A stretch of 64,000 nucleotides of DNA from Nephromyces sp. MM_2019 (lineage: Eukaryota; Apicomplexa; Aconoidasida; Nephromycida): the NCBI GenBank assembly GCA_015657535.1, contig JADHZB010001711.1, positions 6,244 to 70,243 of the forward strand. The letters are read 5' to 3'. Below are positions 1-11,530 of this stretch, in pieces. A model generated the notes under the pieces. It was not told the DNA's origin, did not search any database, and saw only the letters and a program-made list of their open reading frames with translations. Made by a program: the position numbers and the translations under genes. Within the stretch, counting starts at the first letter, position 1. Each line of letters starts with the position of its first letter.

Positions 1-87
<87 letters not shown>
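1..87. repeat. (GT)n microsatellite at the window edge
   Basis: Nearly pure GT dinucleotide run that continues past the left edge of the window. It is the longest of many (TG/AC)n tracts here. The flanking 90-1000 region is AT-rich and I see no convincing exon in it, apart from a possible very short one near 150 on the minus strand that I could not confirm. Confidence 0.95.
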
Positions 88-89
<2 letters not shown>

Positions 90-1020
90 GTGTGTTTGTG
101 TGCGCAATTCAATGTGCTAACTTCAGAGATTGCCTACCTCAAAAGGTTATGCTCTAAACGAGAGATAATAGAGGGATGAAAAATGTTGGCAACCAAAAAA
201 AAAGCTGTCACCTTCAGCAGAAAAAGAGCTCTTCTAGTCAATTACACACACTAGTATAATAGGTCAAAGAGAAAACAACACACACAAGTAATATTTTCGG
301 CCGTTTAAAAACTCAGAGAAACCCTGTATCTATGCTTTATAAGCTGCAATATCTTTCTGACATTTTTTGTTTGCAATACAAGTTTATGAGTGAAAAAAAT
401 TCTGCAATTTTTTAAAGACAAAATTTCTGATTCTTTTTTCGCTAAAAACTAGAATTCGCTGTTTTTTTGTCAATAAAAAAAAGTAAAATCGTCAATTTTC
501 AGCACCAAAGGCCAGAATTTACTTAGAATGCCTAAAAACAGCAATAAATTCCTAAAAAACAAGCAAATTTGTGAAGAAAATGATTAAAAATTGGGCAAAT
601 CGAAAGGATAAAATCATTGAAAAACTCAAAACTAAATTTAATGCAGAAAATCACATCTTAAGCAGCTTTTAAATTCGCTTGATCCTCCTTCACCGCTAAA
701 ATTTCAACACACACACAAAGCTTTCCTGAGCGAGTGTTTGCTTCGCTGGCTCACACCTTTTCACGAGTGCAAATAACAGTTTATTAACAAAAATACGCCT
801 CTATACCTCAGAAAAAAGCCTTTAGCTTGGCTGTTTGAAGAGTCTGAAGATGCTTTGGTATATAAAGAGGGTGTGTGTGCGATTTCTCGCATGATGAGCA
901 GATGCATCATTAAGAATACAGATTAGAAGATTATAATTTGCCAAAGACTCTCTCGCGCTCTCAGCCGTGACTTAAACATACTATGTGAGTAGAAAAAAAA
1001 AGCTTTCAAAAAGCACCAAC

Positions 1021-4000
1021 CATATTGGAGGGATAATCATAGCTTTCCTAGGAGACAAAGGCATCGGAGAGAGTGCAATTTCTAGCGGAATATCACCAAA
1101 GAGGGATCGAACTACTGTAATTGATAAAATCACAGGAAACTCCTAAAGAAGAGAGAAAAAAGCTGAAATGAGAGGTGCAGTTTCCCTATGTGAAGTGCTT
1201 GCTGGGCAAAAATGCCTAGTAGATGTTCTGAGACTAGAAGCAGACGCTGAAGATAGATGCTTTCGGATGAAACTTGAAATTAAAGCATAAATTCATCAAA
1301 AAATCTGCCTTTTATGATATTTTGGCTGCAAGATTTGAAAATGTGGCTGATTTTGTGGGAGAAGGAAGGAATTTTCACAAAAAAAGGAAAGTAGGGAGGA
1401 AAATCTCAGAAAATATTGAAAATTGGGGGGTTTTGGTGTGTATTTGTGTGTGTGTGTGTGTGTGGTTTTAAAGCCATTTTTTAGGCTAGTTTATGTGAAG
1501 AGAAGGAATCACTCTGATTTAATCAACTTAACACACTATAATCTTTAAGTTATATAAGGTAAAAGTAGCTGAAGAGATTAGTAAAAAACCCTACTGTGAG
1601 ATTATACAGGGGGGTGGGTTTGGTGTAGAGGGGGGTTGATTAGCGTGTGCAGGGGGTTGATTAGCGTGTGCAGGGGGTTGATTAGCGTGTGCAGGGGGTT
1701 GATTAGCGTGTGCAGGGGGTTGATTAGCGTGTGCAGGGGGTTCAGTAGGGTGTGGAGGGGGATGATTAGGATATTGAGGGGGGTCGAGTAAGGTGTCTAG
1801 GGGGTTTAATATAACAAAACAGGAGGGACTGATTAGACTAGGGCAGATCTCTAATAAAAATATATCCATCCAGTTACTCAATCTACACACAGGTGGCTAT
1901 TCCGCATCTAAGCGTATAATCAGAATGACAACACTACTTTTATGCTTCTAATTCCTATGTTTATATCATCACAACACACACATACAATTGTGCTTATATC
2001 TCAACTACATATTACTATACACATCGCTCTACACTACATTTTCAACATACCAACAAACCAAAAAGCACTCACACACGCCAGGTAATCCATCCAGCTCCAT
2101 ACACTACTATACTCTGTAGCACACACAATCAAAAAACTATCCAGAAGCTTTTTCAGCATTTGAAGATATGCCTAAATGGAGAGCTTTACCTCTTCATCTA
2201 TTAGACGGCATTCCTCCTGCAGTCCAGCACTCCAAGCTGATATCTTCTTAGCAGCCTTGTCTACAGCTCGAAGGCGAAGAATAGCCTCCCCAGCTTCTGT
2301 ATCTACCAGATGTCCATGCCTGCACACACGATACCAAAAGAAAAAGCTTGAAGAGTAAACATTGAGAGATGTATAGTAATAAAACTAAAGGAGATTTGCA
2401 GAAAAAGGCTTTTTTCGGGGTTTTCTTCGATAGTAAAAGAGCTGTGTGTTCATCAATATTTCAAGTTCAAAACTATAATACAGTGGAAAAGACGAAACTC
2501 AACAGCTTCTCGTGAAAATCACAATAATAGAAGCAAAAAAAATGGCGTGATTAGCTGTAAAAAACTACTAAAAATAAGTTTCTTGTGTGTGCTAAATTGG
2601 CAGCAATGAGAGCATTTTACGCAGTGCAAATATCCGCAAGGAGTGAAAATAAAAAAAAGTGGAAGTTATAAGGAAAAGGAGGCATGAAGAAGCTCAACGT
2701 AAGGGCGAACTCAGAGCTTTAAGGAGCTCAAAATCTTCACCAAAACAAGGGCATTTTTCACATGTTAAACACACTAGATAGCTTTCTCGGAAGAAACTCA
2801 CACATACTGCAACACACACAAGATAGCTTTATCAGAGCAAATGCTCTTTTTTTCCAGCCCGAAAGGCAATTCTCCCTACTTAAGCAGTTTATAACTCTCT
2901 ATAGACACACACATCACCCCCACTCTTTTATAGGTATACACTGAAATAAGCCCTAAGAATTTCCCTTAGAGCAGATTCTCTGGGCTACGACTAGTGGAAT
3001 CAAGCTGAAGCTCACGAAAAGGCGGTGCATGTGTGTGCTTTTTTGAGGATATGCACACACACAATAACCAGAAATACTCGAAATTCAAACAACACACAAA
3101 ACTCCAAAAAAAGCAGTAGAAGACATTAGAAATTATCTACCGAGCAAGTTGAAATGATAACAAGAGTCTTTGGGTAATATTCTTTGCTGATCCTCCGTAT
3201 AAAGACTGTACACCTGCATCCTCACAAGAACTCATAAGCTGCAACTGGGCATCTTCAAGCTCACTCAAAGTATCTACAACACACACACACACACACACAA
3301 ACGAGGCTATAATAAAAAAAAATACAAAATTTTTCATAGCTTAGAGAGCAGCTTCAAGTTAGCCTAGAAATACAGAGAAAAAACGCTAAAGAAATTGAAA
3401 AATGAACAAACTCGTAGAGGCAGAGCTACCTCCTCAGTAGTCTTGCCGTAATGAGTGTATGTAAAAAAGGAGGAAAAGCTGGTATTTTCCGGTTGCTTTT
3501 GGGCTTAATAGAGGTGCTAATTGTAGCAACACTAGAAAATCAGCTTTTTCCAATAGGTAATATATTGAGGTGAAGATAGGATAAAAGAGAGATAAAAAAC
3601 ACGCACACACCACAATCTAGCAGTCATATACACACACCGAAAGAGGAAACACGCACTCAAATAAGAAGAAAAGTACCTCATAATAAGGGTAAAAGCACCA
3701 AAAGGGATAAACCCTAGTTTGAAAAACAAACACACACACACACACATCCACACACACACACACACACACACAAGCAGACAGTAAAGTTTACGACTAGTGT
3801 ATAGCATATGAATTAGATCCGTTTAAGCAAAAACATCGCGAAATTTCGCAGCTTAAAGCACTCACATACTGCCATTAAGCACACATCTGAAAACACCCCC
3901 AGAATCGTCAACAAAAACAAATCCCACACACAACTACTATAACCAACGCAGCTCTCTCATCTCCAAGATCTGCTATGCTTTCAGTTAAAGTCCTCTCATT

Positions 4001-4749
4001 CCCACACACACAAGCACAGCTTCCTACCTAAATTATTGCCCTTGATTTGATCCACACACAAGGGTCGCAAGGCAAGCAGTCTATAGAAGGGACTCCATGG
4101 AGGCGATACGACGGGATGATATTCTTCAGAGGGGTGGAAGATGTGGCCTCCTACTTCTACTAATCCCCTAAAATAAGGAAAAATACCTAATTTCTATAAA
4201 AACTAAAGGAAAAAGATGCATTATATGCCTATATGACATATAAAAAAAGCACACACACACACACCCCAGAGCTTTAGCATACCAAGCCATACAAACAACG
4301 CAAAAAATACGAAATAATGATTGAGAAGGAGTTAAATACACCAAGAAACACACACACGCTGAAGCAACATGCCAAAAAAAAGCAGCAAGCGTAAAAGCAT
4401 AGCTTTTTCTGAAGAATAAATGAAAAGTGATGGAAACACGCTGGAAAAGATAGAATTTTCAGAGTCTCTATGAGAAAGAAGTAGGAAAAAAAAGAAGCTT
4501 CTATTAAACTGAAAATAAAGGAAGAAATTCCACCATTAAATAAAGGAAATAGTAGAAAAATTCATCAATTTAGCAGCTCAAGAAAAAGAGAGAAGTGGAA
4601 TAGACGCAAATCAGCAAAAAAACTGTGTGTACTTCTCTTCATCCTTTTTTTTGGTTCACCGTCGTGAAACGAGCGTAAACCCGTCTCCTCAGTAAAAAAA
4701 AACATATGCACCAGCTCATATCCTATACCCAAGCAGTTATCTTTAGAAT

Positions 4750-4785
<36 letters not shown>

Positions 4786-4786
4786 N

Positions 4787-4817
<31 letters not shown>

Positions 4818-6500
4818 CACATTATCCAATGAGATTTCTTAAGAAAAAAATGTGAATTAGCAGCTTCGATTACTGTAAAACAGCTAAAAACAGGTAAATA
4901 CTGCGTTTAAACGATTTAATGAAAAAAAGCATAAAAAAAAAGAACTTCAGGCGAGAATATCGGGAAAAAGCAGCGATCGCCTGTCAGACGTATCGCTAGC
5001 AATGTGAAGAGCATGTTGAAGATGAACGCTCAAGGAAGGAGGATCTAGGAGTACACCAAATCTCTAGGAATGAAAGAAATTTCGTATGATTAGCTTGAAT
5101 AAAAGGGTGCGTGGTTTTTTGGGGGGATTTTTTTGGGGAGTTTCTTTTCTGGGGTTTTTTTGGAGGGGTTTGCTTTGGGGGGTTTAATTAGAGGGTTTAA
5201 TGTGAGGGTTTTTCTGTGGGGTTTTTTTTGGGGGGTTTGCTTTGGGGGTTTTCACGTGAAGGGTAGTGTTTTGCGTCCCAAAGTATAGATACGAAGCACA
5301 TACGCGTACTGAAAGAGGATGAAAAAAAGGCTCACAAGCAACTTCTTCAAAGTGCAATTTCGTGTGGACGAAAACGATTTAAACAGCTTTCAAACTTCAA
5401 AGAATTTCAATAAATACCGAGATTTACCTTATAACTCTAAAAAAAATTGATCCGTATATCTTTAAAGACTCTCCTTCCCGGAGTTTGAATAAATAGGCAG
5501 GGATGGATGGACGTTTTACAGGCTTCAAATCTTCATTTAGCTCAACATTAGGGTCGAGCAAACCATCTCTGTGGTTGCACCAAAAAGATTCCCCATCTTC
5601 CTCCTAAAAAAATGAGATTTTATGAAGTTTATTAGCTAAAAAGAGTCGAATATATAATCCTCCGTACCTACACCCCCCAACACTCCCGTCTTCTTCCTAA
5701 AAACACACAAAATATACGATCTTTTCCAGCCAAAAAAGCTCAACCACACCACCTTCTGTACTTAGACCCTAAAAATTCCCGTTTTCTTCCTGCAAAAATA
5801 TCACATTTCCACATCACCCTCCACCCTGCTACTATTCCAACGAAACATCACAATTTTCCTTATTAACTTGCATCTTCAGTTTACTGCTTTAAAGCAATGA
5901 CACAACATCATGTCTTGCCTGAAGATTATTTAGATTGATATTGGCCGGGACTTCTTCATCTCTTTGCGAAACCAATTTCTGCTGCCAATCTCCCCCATCA
6001 AAAGCGGTGTCTTGTTGCATGGTAGTCAGCATACCCTTTACCTAAATTTTCAGTACTAAAAAGGTAGTTCAAGCACACAATAAAGCTCTTCAACAAAATT
6101 TGGGCAAAAAATTGAAGAAAAACCTCTTTTTACGTCTTCTATTGACTTTTAGGTAATTATTTTAAAGTCGAATTGACGACTTTGGGCCTCAAATAGACTT
6201 TTTTTCGCAAAAAATAAAGCCAGGATGAGGTATTTTTTGGGAAGATTAGGGGGCTTTCCATAGAAACAAAATTAGAGACAGGATGCTAAAGAAACGTACA
6301 TTAAATAGAGAAATATCTACAAAGCGCGCAGAAAGATCTATATTTGGATATATAATGTGGGGGATTATTAGCTTTAGCAGTTCGTATACAAGTAGAAAAG
6401 GTAAGTTTGAAAGGAGGGTAGATGTGATTGGGTAAGAGAGCGAGAGCGGTGAGTTGGTGCGTATGATCATTGCTTGGAAGAAGATGTTGTGTGCAGACAT
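1021..6500 (-). CDS. Multi-exon gene, unrecognised protein (3' end unresolved)
   Basis: I do not recognise the family. Exons in transcript order: 6500-6300 (tentative, begins ATG, hydrophobic), 6041-5919, 5603-5428, 5061-4990, 4167-4028, 3273-3141, 2319-2190, then one starting at 1246. Phases agree at every junction in this chain: 0, 0, 2, 2, 1, 2, 0. The 2319-2190 exon encodes a charged helix (LRLRAVDKAAKK) and the 1246 exon starts RLLLVSEHLL. A further coding-like piece from 1114 downward (SLFGDIPLEIAL) follows, but I could not find a donor that joins it cleanly. The intron 5918-5604 starts with GC (AG|GCAAGA), and its acceptor region is triplicated. Introns carry AC on the + strand, hence TG in the transcript. 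The product looks soluble and mostly helical after the first exon. The middle exons are the surest part; both ends are provisional. Confidence 0.6.
1630..1810. repeat. 21-bp minisatellite, about five perfect copies plus diverged flanks
   Basis: The unit is GGTTGATTAGCGTGTGCAGGG, with degraded copies continuing to about 1800. On the minus strand it is open and would read PPAHANQ repeatedly, but the neighbouring exons (2319-2190 and the one from 1246) join in phase without it. I therefore place it inside an intron of the minus-strand gene. An alternative Pro-rich exon cannot be excluded. Confidence 0.8.
3720..3775. repeat. (AC)n microsatellites in an intron
   Basis: Two AC runs separated by CATCCAC, within the intron between exons 4167-4028 and 3273-3141 of the minus-strand gene. 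Similar runs lie at 3279-3300 and 4250-4264. In the transcript these read UG. Confidence 0.9.
4750..4821. repeat. (AC)n - N - poly(A) - (AC)n composite tract
   Basis: AC repeats, one ambiguous base (N at 4786), an A run, then AC repeats again. The N and homopolymer suggest the read or assembly is uncertain here, so the tract length should not be trusted. Confidence 0.9.
5105..5260. repeat. G/T-rich tract resembling degenerate telomeric repeat
   Basis: Blocks of GGGG or GGGGGG alternate with T runs, including GAGGGTTTAATGTGAGGG, which is close to TTTAGGG-type telomere units. It lies in the intron between exons 5603-5428 and 5061-4990, so the transcript would carry the C/A-rich strand. It has G-quadruplex potential on the + strand. 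Confidence 0.6.
5511..5882 (-). repeat. 93-bp tandem triplication of a 3' splice site
   Basis: Three acceptor-plus-exon starts lie at 5789, 5696 and 5603 on the minus strand, spaced exactly 93 bases apart. Each is a T-rich tract, then AG, then a GARGAARAYGGGRA-like exon start. Only the last copy (5603) opens into a long reading frame. The copy at 5696 hits TAG just at the next acceptor, and the copy at 5789 hits TAG after six codons. The upstream two look like decayed duplicates or splicing decoys. Confidence 0.75.
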
Positions 6501-7100
6501 ATAAGATGACTATGATTGCTATAAAGAAGCCAGCTATTCTGGATGCGATATTCTAGAGAACACTTTAAATCTGTATAACATGGTAGATATAGCAGCACGT
6601 CAAGTCAAATGCTTTGATTGTTGTGAACTCTAAACATGCACCAGCTTGAAGAAACGAAAGCTTTGGTATTCTAGGGTGTAGGAATTTCCGGTTAGCTGAT
6701 ACTTTGAGATTCGTGTAGGCAGACAGTTGAAATGAGAAGGAAATACTTGAAATCTAAGCAAAAATCAGTTGCAATTCATATATACCGACAGTATTGAAGG
6801 CAAACAAATAAATCGTGAGAGTTCTTTATCATGAAATGAAGTTTTAAGTGTAACGGACTCAAAAAATGCGATTATTGTAAAAAGTAATCTTAACACTACA
6901 AAGAAGGAGGGGTTTTAGTGAAAGTTGGGCAAAATTTTTGTGAATTTGGGTGAATTTTGATGAAATTTAAGCAACTTATAAAGCCTGACTTTCATTCGAA
7001 ATGAAGGTGGAAATTACCAAAAATCCCCAATTTTTACATCATCCAATGCAAAAAGAAAATCATATCGACATGCATTCATTGCAAACACTAAGAAAGCCAA
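6501..7100. other. No gene seen
   Basis: AT-rich, without splice-flanked open frames that I trust on either strand. It lies upstream of the 5' end of the minus-strand gene and may hold its promoter. Confidence 0.5.
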
Positions 7101-7149
7101 ACAAATTGCAATTTATCAAGAGAAAGAGCAGCTCGCTAGGCGCAGCTTA

Positions 7150-7690
7150 ACACGCTGAGGAGCCGATATCATCTGGTTCAGCTAGGTTCCGCATATACGA
7201 GAATCAGCTAGGCTCCTCACACACTGTTTCGTACCTCACACCACCATAAACACGAACATAACGATGTAATCACCAATACACCCAAAATGTTAAACCTCAC
7301 CTCCCCCACCTATTCAAATACTATTTTAGAACAGGGATACACACATTCCTCAAAGTTGTATCATACAACTTTACTGCTGTCGTCGCAGGGCTTTTGAATC
7401 CGCCCTTTCTATGCACCAAGTTTTCCTCCTACCGAGGCAGTTATAGGAGAAGTCTTCCGAAAACCGTCACTCACATCACACACGCAGTTGAAACACTCCG
7501 ACCGCTTTCACAGTGCATCATTTCGGAAATTTCATAGAAAAACATTCCGCCCCACCGCAGAGCACACATCAGACCTCGTTAATAGGCCGTAGACCCTACT
7601 CCCGCTCTCCAAAGTGGGGAGAAGAGGAGTACGCCTAAGAAACGACGACGGGTGAAGAAACATGCAAGTTTCGTGTTTCATGCAGAGTAG
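7150..7690. ncRNA. Possible structured RNA locus (inverted-repeat cluster)
   Basis: This stretch is more GC-balanced than its surroundings and holds several inverted repeats. TGAGGAGCC at 7156-7164 pairs with GGCTCCTCA at 7211-7219. A perfect 10-bp arm palindrome with a one-base centre spans 7352-7372 (AAAGTTGTAT / ATACAACTTT). AGGGC/GCCCT lies near 7388-7407 and TCTCC/GGAGA near 7606-7622. Direct repeats TCAGCTAGGTTCC and TCAGCTAGGCTCC sit inside the first loop. There is no credible coding frame. I could not match it to a known RNA class by eye, and neither strand is favoured. Confidence 0.3.
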
Positions 7691-8587
7691 GTTATAGGTG
7701 TACACACCACAGACACATCACTCCGCACACAAGCAGAAACAATCTTCCACACACGCAGAAATACAATCCTCCACACACACTACTCCACGCGCACACCTTA
7801 CTTAGCACACACACACATTACTCCCCACACACACGCAGACACAATCCTTGACACGCGCACATACTCGTCGACACGCACACACAATCCTCGACGCGCACAC
7901 GATGACTCTAAACCCTTTTAAAAATCTCCTAACCAAAATCTCGCCTATATGTGAAAGGTGTATTTTCCTATTCATCTCTCTCATATGTAACCACATAATC
8001 CTCACGGAAAGACTAGAGATTTTTCCCTGCTTTTTACTCCGAAAGCAGCTGCAAATCATCCCATCGCTGTTACATGTGTGAATACCGAGATGCCCATGAA
8101 AGCTGTTGTGTGTGGCGTTGATGAACTGGCAGTTAAGGAGGACCTTTAAAGCAGTTTGTAGAGTGAAATGTGGGTTTAGCTTTTTGCAGAAAAATCTTTC
8201 ATTTAAACAAACTTGTGGAGGGGGGGCTAAATTGGTGTATTCAACGAGTATCTTGTAAAGAGCAAAACTGAGAGGTGTATGTACGCGCATGTTGTATATG
8301 GGAGATATGTGAGAGGTAATCGAGAGATGTCTAACATTTCTGATTGAGTCTTACTTTCTGTAAAACAATTTGTTCTGCTGCATGCGTCATATTGATTTGC
8401 TATGATTGCTTTGGAGTTTTGAACTTCCTCTTTGTGAGAGTGAGAGAGAGTGGAGATAGAGAGAGTGGGAGAAAGAGGATTTTTTTCTCCCTTTCTCATC
8501 TTCTTCTTCTGATAGAGGGTATTCTTCTCTCTTTTTTTTAACCTTCTTCCTCTTCTCTCTTTTTCATCTTTTTCCTCTTTGATAAAG

Positions 8588-9602
8588 GTTTGTTCCCCGA
8601 ATGCTTTGCGCTCATTCAGAGCATGCTTAACACTGTAGCGGAAGATTTTCGCGAAACCAAAAGGGGCTTTTTTTTTGCTTTTTACCAACTGAAAGGCCGC
8701 CAGTTTTCGATATTATTTTTGGACTGCCGTGCCAGTTTCCTCCCAATTATCTAGAGATATTTGGACCGCCTCCTTTTGCTGCATTCGTCTTCAGTTTGAT
8801 GTTTTTCTTTCTCTAGTTTCTGCTCTTTGTGACACTTTCGAGCTCTGCATGTTGTAATGAATAAGAGGAATTATTTGTATTTCTTGTTTTAGCTTTGTAA
8901 ATTTTCGCTTTTATACTCGCAGATACTATGCTTGCCAATCGTCTTTGTTGTCTATCCTCTCCCTCCGTTAAAACGCATGCCGCAGTCTCTTGCATTCGAG
9001 CTTCTTTGCTTTCACAATCTAGTCTTACGCATCCTTTTATTTTTACCTTCCCTGCATTGTGTGTGTGCATTCGTCTGATTCCTGCTGTCTGTCCGTTGAA
9101 GCTCACGAACAAAACTGTGAGAATTTCCCTATTTTCTAGCAGTTTTGTATAATCAACAGTTTTTTCTTGGGGAATTTAGGAATTTTCCCCATTTCTCGCT
9201 CTTTTTGGCATATACTGCTTATTTCATATTGATATAATCGATGAAGCATGTGTGTTGCTAGAATCATGATTCACGAGCAAGTTTGAGGTAACTTTTTTAT
9301 TGAAGAGAAAAAATCGCATTGGCCATTTATTAGCTGTAGCGCAATCCTCGCGCTCGTGGAAGGGATTTGCAGCATCCTCTCCAGTTTATAGTTTCATTAT
9401 TGATAAAATTGGTGGGGCTCACTCTCTTTTTGCTGGATGTATGCATCGTTAGGAAGGTGTTTTACTCTCTTACAGTTTGCATGAGGTTTTGGAAGTAGCT
9501 CGGCGATTTTTCAGCCTTAAATCCAGAGGAGCGATTCGCTTCTCTCGTTTTAGATTATTCCTTGGTGATGTTTCTGGAGCCACGCACTGCTTTTTGTTCT
9601 AG
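8588..9602 (+). CDS. Tentative coding segments, unrecognised
   Basis: Three open segments follow plausible acceptors: 8588-8754 (after a long CT tract; contains NTVAEDFRETKRG), 9306-9452 (RIGHLLAVAQSSRSW), and 9476-9602 (LHEVLEVARRFF..., ending at TAG 9600-9602). Another possible exon lies at about 8929-9056. I could not reconcile donor and acceptor phases between the segments, and part of the first also reads open on the minus strand. Treat this as evidence that a plus-strand gene may exist here, not as a model. Confidence 0.3.
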
Positions 9603-9764
9603 AAGAGGGCTATTTCCGTATTTATGCTTAAAATGTATATCGTACACACACCTGACAAGCTTCAATGCTTATACGCAAATAGAGAAATGAGATAGATGAT
9701 TCCAGTATGTGGCGTGTGGATTTATCCTGGGCATGCATACTTTTAGATTATATATGTTAATAAT

Positions 9765-9910
9765 CACCATTAGACTTTACGCAAACATAATCTCCACTAG
9801 ACTTTGCACACAGGCCTATTCACCGCTAGACTTTGCACGCATACACCTAATCAACACTTGACTTCGCACACACATAATCGCCGCTAGACTTTGCATACAC
9901 GCCCACGCGT
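9765..9910. repeat. Degenerate ~33-bp tandem repeat
   Basis: About four or five diverged copies built around CGCTAGACTTTGCACACA with AC-rich spacers. Non-coding by appearance. Confidence 0.65.
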
Positions 9911-10362
9911 AGTATTATGAGGATGAATTTTCAGCAAACTCTAGCTTGAGAAAGTGGTGATAACAGTTGGTGGAAGATGAGATACTTTTGATATATATAT
10001 ATATTGCAGAGCAAGCCTCGGTGAATCACAATTTTAAAATTCTAAGCCTCTAAAAACCGGCTCCTTAACTGAAGTCCCTACGATATATAGTCTGCCGCTC
10101 TTTTAGTAGGAAAAAGACGAAATTTCCCAGCAACTCCTTCCGAATATGCTCCCTTGTCGTTCCAGAGATTCATGGTTTTTGAAGGAAAAATGCCTCTTTA
10201 CTCTACAGATGTATAAAAAATAGTAGGATAGATGAAGAGGAGCTTACCATAAAACACCAAAGTCCTATAAGGTATATCTATGCTCTGCTGAGTGTGATTG
10301 GGCTGATTTGCCTTGTCGCTTAATCTCCTTGAGGTCGGGTGATGTCTGTATGTGTGTATGTT

Positions 10363-10460
10363 TGTGCTGTGCTGTGCTGTGCTGTAGTGTGCTATAGTGT
10401 GCTGTGTGTGCTTTGTGTGCTGCGGTGTGTTGTGCTGTGTTGTGCTGTCGCTGTGTGCGT
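10363..10460. repeat. GTGCT/GTGTGCT-type simple repeat
   Basis: Interrupted 5-7 bp units (GTGCTGTGCTGTGCTGTGCTG). Low complexity and intergenic, upstream of the CPSF6-like gene. Confidence 0.8.
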
Positions 10461-11530
10461 GAAGTCTGCAAAAAAGATTTTTTCTCCTTTCAACTGCGAT
10501 TCCCTTTTGAAGTGTTGAAGTTACTTCTACGGAACTGATATCTCCAGCGATTCATTGTTTGAATAATACGTTTATGCAGCAGATTCTGGATACCTCAAAT
10601 CTCTCTCTAACACGCACACACACACACACAAGAAGTTTTGAGTTTCACTCGAGTGTAGCGGATGTTTCAAAGATCGGTGCTGCAAGAATCGAGATGCAAA
10701 TTTTTGCAAAAAAATCCCACAATTCCATGGGAAAATGCTGTTAAAGTAGTATATGCGGGATTTGAAGATCTCTTAACGTTTGTGTCTTAGCCATTAGAGA
10801 CTCCAGTCATAGTACTGTACGCTTCTTAAATCTTTTTCTTGTATATTTTGATTATTTTTGTGTGTTTTTCTGCTTCTTTATAGTCAAATAGCTCCCACTT
10901 GAAGCTCGTTCTTTCGTAGTTCTAGGGTTTTTGTAGGCTTTCATGAGTTATTTTTGGGCGTTTGTGTATGTGTGTGTGCCTGCTTTTGGTTTGCTTGGGT
11001 ATGATGCAGAATGTATGCAAAAATATAGGAGGAATATTCATTGTGTGCAGCATATATATAGAGGTAGATACGTATATATATAGCAATTGAGAAAATTGAG
11101 AGGTGTATGCACATCTATATATTGTATAGGGTAATCACTTGTTTATGCTCTTGGGCGTGGAGGCTGCTTCCAGATGCATATCAAAGTAGTTGGCTAGTGT
11201 GTGGAGTAGGCGTGTGTGGATATTTGCGTGCCCTTATTGTGTGTGTAAGCTGGAAGAATAGGTTTGACATAGGAGAGTGGGGCAAGAAGCGAGAAGAAGA
11301 TGCAGATAAAGCATAGAAGAAGATGAAGAGGAAGTTTAGCAGATTAAGACAAACTCATTGAATTTGAAAATTAATTTCATCATTTCACTGATCTTGGATG
11401 AAACTGAGTTTGTGTGTGTGTCACTTTGCAGGAGGGAGGCGTGTGATGCTGGCTTATGGCTAAGCTCTAAGTTATACTTAGCACCTTAAAACTGGATGGT
11501 CATTGTGCTGACTAGACACTGAAGATCCAT

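Larger units (their letters stand above)
9603..11530. other. Upstream region of the CPSF6-like gene
   Basis: No exon I trust. It contains a degenerate repeat of about 33 bp at 9765-9910 (recurring CACTAGACTTTGCACAC), GTGCT-type 5-bp repeats at 10363-10460, and scattered TG tracts. Open frames near 10100-10230 occur on both strands and cancel each other as evidence. Confidence 0.5.

Noticed and set aside
1591..1890. Minus-strand open frame with PPAHANQ repeats as a coding exon
   Set aside because: Flanking exons join in phase without it and the period is a simple 21-bp repeat, so the open frame follows from the repeat.
7802..8290. Minus-strand open frame of 162 codons
   Set aside because: Ends in (TG)n-derived Cys/Val repeats, lacks a clear acceptor or donor, and conflicts with equally good plus-strand frames nearby.
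8227..8688. Minus-strand Lys/Arg-rich open frame
   Set aside because: Lacks an ATG at its start and is mostly the complement of a CT-rich splice tract.
10110..10240. Possible minus-strand exon (VKRHFSFKNHESLERQ)
   Set aside because: The opposite strand is equally open and splice-flanked, and no neighbouring exon supports either.
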